Shown: one piece after another, positions 23,605-25,837 of the stretch
Numbering within the stretch: the first letter of the stretch is position 1
How the letters are laid out: every line of letters begins with the position of its first letter
DNA from: Avisuccinivibrio sp964424565
GTDB taxonomy: Bacteria > Pseudomonadota > Gammaproteobacteria > Enterobacterales > Succinivibrionaceae
DNA length: 25,837 nucleotides
Assembly: GCA_964424565.1 (NCBI GenBank)
Contig: CAYRIZ010000028.1
Span: forward strand, 1-25,837
Reading direction: 5' to 3'
The notes under the pieces: model-generated
The model's database searches: none
The model's input: the letters and a program-made list of their open reading frames with translations, nothing else
What the model was told of the DNA's origin: nothing
Position numbers and translations under genes: made by a program

Positions 23605-25545
23605 TTATTCCTTATTAGCGCCCGATTCGGGGGCTGATTTGCGGCTCATAATATCCGAATTTATCAGCTGAATCAAGTCTTCTACAGACATGACGCCCAA
23701 ATCCTGACCACGACGGGTACGGACGGCCACCTTGCCCTGCTCGGCCTCGCGATCACCGCAGACCAGCATGTAGGGCACCTTCATCAGGGTGTGTTCCCTG
23801 ATCTTGAAGCCTACCTTGTCAGAGCGCAGATCGGCGCGGCTGCGGATGCCGGCGGCATCCAGTTTTTCGGCCACGCTGCGGGCATAGTCCACCTGATTGT
23901 CGGTGATGTTCATCACCACTGCCTGACAGGGAGCCAGCCAGGTCGGGAAGGCACCGGCATACTCTTCGGTCAGCACGCCGAGGAAGCGCTCTATGGAACC
24001 GAGCATGGCACGGTGAATCATCACCGGGGTGTGCTCCTGATTGTCCTCACCTATATAGTGGGCATCCAGACGGCCGGGCAGAGAGAAGTCCAGCTGCACG
24101 GTACCGCACTGCCAGGCACGGTCCAGGCTGTCATGCAGGGTGAACTCGATCTTGGGGCCGTAGAAGGCACCTTCACCAGGCTGCAGTTCATACTCCAGAT
24201 TATTGGCTTCCAGAGCCTTCTTCAGATCAGCTTCGGCCTTGTCCCAGATCTCATCTGAGCCAATGCGCTTCTCCGGGCGGGTGGAGAGCTTGACTGCCAC
24301 CTTGGTGAAACCAAAGTTGGCATAGACGTCATAGACCATGGCTATGCAGTCGGACACTTCCTGCATGATCTGATCTTCAGTGCAGAAGATGTGGGCATCG
24401 TCCTGCTCAAAGGCACGTACGCGCAGCAGGCCGTGCAGGGAGCCGGAAGGCTCATTGCGGTGGCACTGACCGAACTCGGCCATGCGTATGGGCAGATCGC
24501 GGTAGGAGCGGGTGCGGGAATTGAAGATCTGTATGGCGCCCGGGCAGTTCATGGGCTTAATGGCATAATCGCGGTTCTCGGAAGAAGTGGTGAACATGTT
24601 CTCCTGATACTTGTCCCAGTGTCCGGAGCGCTCCCAGAGCACGCGATCCATGATCTGCGGGGTCTTGACTTCAATATAGTGATACTTGTGCAGCATCTGG
24701 CGCATGAAGTTTTCAATGATGCGGTATATGGTCCAGCCGTCATTGTGCCAGAACACCATACCGGGGGCTTCCTGCTGGAAGTGGAACAGATCCAGCTTCT
24801 TGCCCAGCACGCGGTGATCGCGCTTGGCAGCCTTCTCACGGCGCTTTAAGTAGGCAGCCAGCTCTTCCTTGGTGGCAAAGGCCGTACCGTAGATGCGCTG
24901 CAGCATCTTGTTCTTGCTGTTGCCGCGCCAGTAAGCACCGGCAAAGTGGGTCAGCTTGAAGTGTTTGCAGAAGCCCATGTGCGGTACATGCGGGCCGCGG
25001 CACATGTCTATGTACTCGAGGTGGTGATACAGTCCCGGATGATCGCTGTGATCTATATTCTCCTCCAGGATGAGCTTCTTGTAGGGCTCGTTGCGCTCAT
25101 TGAAGACATCCCAGGCGCGCTGCCAGTCTGCTGTTTCCTTGATTACCTGATAGCCGGTTTTGGCCAGTTCATGCATCTTGGCATCGAGTTTGACCAGATC
25201 TTCGGCGGTCAGCTTGTGATCCAGATCGACATCATAGTAAAAGCCGTTTTCAATCACCGGGCCTATGGCCATTTTGGTTTCCGGCCACAGCTGCTTGATG
25301 GCATGGCCCAGCAGATGGGCGCAGGAGTGACGGATAATATCGATGCCGTCTTTCTCCTTGGGGGTGACTATTTCCACGGCAGCATCGTGATCTACCAGAT
25401 CACAGGCGTCATGCAGCACGCCGTCGATGCGGCCGGCTACACAATTACGGGCCAGACCGGAGCCGATGCTCAGAGCTATTTCGGCAATTGAAACTGCGCG
25501 GTCAAATTCCTTGACGGCGCCGTTGGGAAGAGTAATTTTGGGCAT
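23605..25545 (-). CDS. thrS: Threonine-tRNA ligase
   Basis: Charges tRNA-Thr. 646 residues from the ATG at 25545 (a TTG 12 nt upstream is open). With this start the numbering coincides with E. coli: TGS domain (1 to about 62, KITLPNGAVKEFD), editing domain with H73, H77 (HSCAH), C182 and H186 (DMCRGPH), catalytic core with zinc ligands C334 (MNC), H385 (QDDAH) and the His of PVMIHRA, R363 (CHRNEP), and the C-terminal anticodon domain (GFKIREHTLMKVPYMLVCGDREAEQGKVAVRTRRG). The residue after CPG, His337 in E. coli, is Ala here. It heads thrS-infC-rpmI-rplT. Its own leader carries two anticodon-arm mimics, which implies translational autoregulation. The Shine-Dalgarno is weak. Confidence 0.97.
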   Translation of the reverse strand: MPKITLPNGAVKEFDRAVSIAEIALSIGSGLARNCVAGRIDGVLHDACDLVDHDAAVEIVTPKEKDGIDIIRHSCAHLLGHAIKQLWPETKMAIGPVIENGFYYDVDLDHKLTAEDLVKLDAKMHELAKTGYQVIKETADWQRAWDVFNERNEPYKKLILEENIDHSDHPGLYHHLEYIDMCRGPHVPHMGFCKHFKLTHFAGAYWRGNSKNKMLQRIYGTAFATKEELAAYLKRREKAAKRDHRVLGKKLDLFHFQQEAPGMVFWHNDGWTIYRIIENFMRQMLHKYHYIEVKTPQIMDRVLWERSGHWDKYQENMFTTSSENRDYAIKPMNCPGAIQIFNSRTRSYRDLPIRMAEFGQCHRNEPSGSLHGLLRVRAFEQDDAHIFCTEDQIMQEVSDCIAMVYDVYANFGFTKVAVKLSTRPEKRIGSDEIWDKAEADLKKALEANNLEYELQPGEGAFYGPKIEFTLHDSLDRAWQCGTVQLDFSLPGRLDAHYIGEDNQEHTPVMIHRAMLGSIERFLGVLTEEYAGAFPTWLAPCQAVVMNITDNQVDYARSVAEKLDAAGIRSRADLRSDKVGFKIREHTLMKVPYMLVCGDREAEQGKVAVRTRRGQDLGVMSVEDLIQLINSDIMSRKSAPESGANKE

Positions 25546-25558
25546 AGTTACAACCAAC

Positions 25559-25575
25559 GGTGCTTACGCTGCACC
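25559..25575 (-). promoter_or_regulatory. thrS operator hairpin proximal to start (anticodon-arm mimic)
   Basis: Minus strand GGTGC, loop AGCGTAA, GCACC: exactly 5 bp and 7 nt with CGU at loop positions 3-5 and AA after it, as in the tRNA-Thr(CGU) anticodon loop. It ends 13 nt before the thrS ATG. In E. coli, operator domain 2 at this place mimics the tRNA-Thr anticodon arm and is bound by ThrRS to block the ribosome. Confidence 0.7.
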
Positions 25576-25620
25576 TTGAGGTCTCCATTCAAATTAAAGT
25601 TAATCCCAAAGCAGCCCCCG

Positions 25621-25637
25621 CCCGATCACGAGTCGGG
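25621..25637 (-). promoter_or_regulatory. thrS operator distal hairpin (second anticodon-arm mimic)
   Basis: Minus strand CCCGA, loop CTCGTGA, TCGGG: again exactly 5 bp and 7 nt, with U at loop position 2 and CGU at positions 3-5. It lies 45 nt upstream of the proximal hairpin, matching the role of E. coli operator domain 4, which contacts the second ThrRS subunit. A competing 7-bp stem (GCCCGAT/ATCGGGC, 25648-25620) could hide it. Confidence 0.65.
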
Positions 25638-25837
25638 ACCAATCGGGCCTTCAGGATCCTGCAAAACGCGGCTTAGTATAACCCCGGGACGCCGCTTCCG
25701 GCGCGCTGTATAGTGCAAAATTCAGGCAACAGCCTTTAAAGGCCGACAGAGGTGCAGGCATAGGACGAACCGCGCTGTATTTACTCCAAGATCGCGCACT
25801 GAAAGCATCTAGAATTTTTAAATTTTTTAAAACTACT

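Larger units (their letters stand above)
25546..25837. other. thrS leader and upstream region
   Basis: 292 bp to the window end. The proximal 95 bp carry the two anticodon-like hairpins. On the minus strand a -10-like TATACT (25680-25675) lies further upstream without a recognisable -35; TATACA (25712-25707) is an alternative. The last 30 bp are AT-rich. No gene is seen. Confidence 0.5.

Overview
The window is a dense, ordinary-looking chromosomal stretch of a gammaproteobacterium, roughly mid-50s % GC by eye. IF2, NusA, RimP, IF3, ThrRS, DapB, RecN, NadK and citrate synthase all align with the E. coli proteins as I recall them. An anaerobic gut or rumen lineage such as Succinivibrionaceae (Aeromonadales) would fit, because the window carries an oxygen-sensitive-type 2-hydroxyacyl-CoA dehydratase activator fusion. 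That placement is an inference and was not tested. I see no insertion sequence, prophage, CRISPR array or rRNA.

Layout. 1-6200, minus strand: the rimP-nusA-infB-rbfA transcription/translation operon, followed not by truB but by a lone HicB-like gene beyond a terminator. 6204-6293: tRNA-Ser(UGA) on the plus strand. 6883-8235: NADP-type glutamate dehydrogenase (gdhA) with an AT-rich, palindrome-rich promoter region. 8482-12496, minus: dapB, then a nadK-recN-GNAT acetyltransferase operon. 12746-17026, plus: a 1426-residue protein with two BadF/HgdC-type ATPase modules plus DUF2229/HgdB-like cysteine-rich modules in one chain. 17096-19569, minus: two tandem Sel1-repeat paralogues with duplicated upstream DNA. 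19725-20564: purU (minus). 20827-22164: gltA (plus). 22314-25545, minus: thrS-infC-rpmI-rplT, with its leader running towards the window end.

The genes themselves are mostly housekeeping. The more unusual signals are regulatory or compositional. (1) The thrS leader has two hairpins, each a 5-bp stem with a 7-nt loop carrying CGU at the anticodon positions, which is tRNA-Thr anticodon-arm mimicry. (2) infC appears to start at AUC, giving exactly 180 residues. (3) Terminator-like hairpins with U-runs lie just ahead of rimP, rbfA and infC. (4) Ile and Phe codons follow a strong next-base rule: ATA/TTT before G, ATC/TTC otherwise. (5) gdhA and gltA, which share the 2-oxoglutarate/glutamate node, have a common 15-bp promoter motif. 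(6) The giant activase gene has a TATAAT box only 14 bp from its ATG and no Shine-Dalgarno sequence.

Intergenic stretches without genes are described as separate entries. All alignments to E. coli proteins are from memory; no database search was run.
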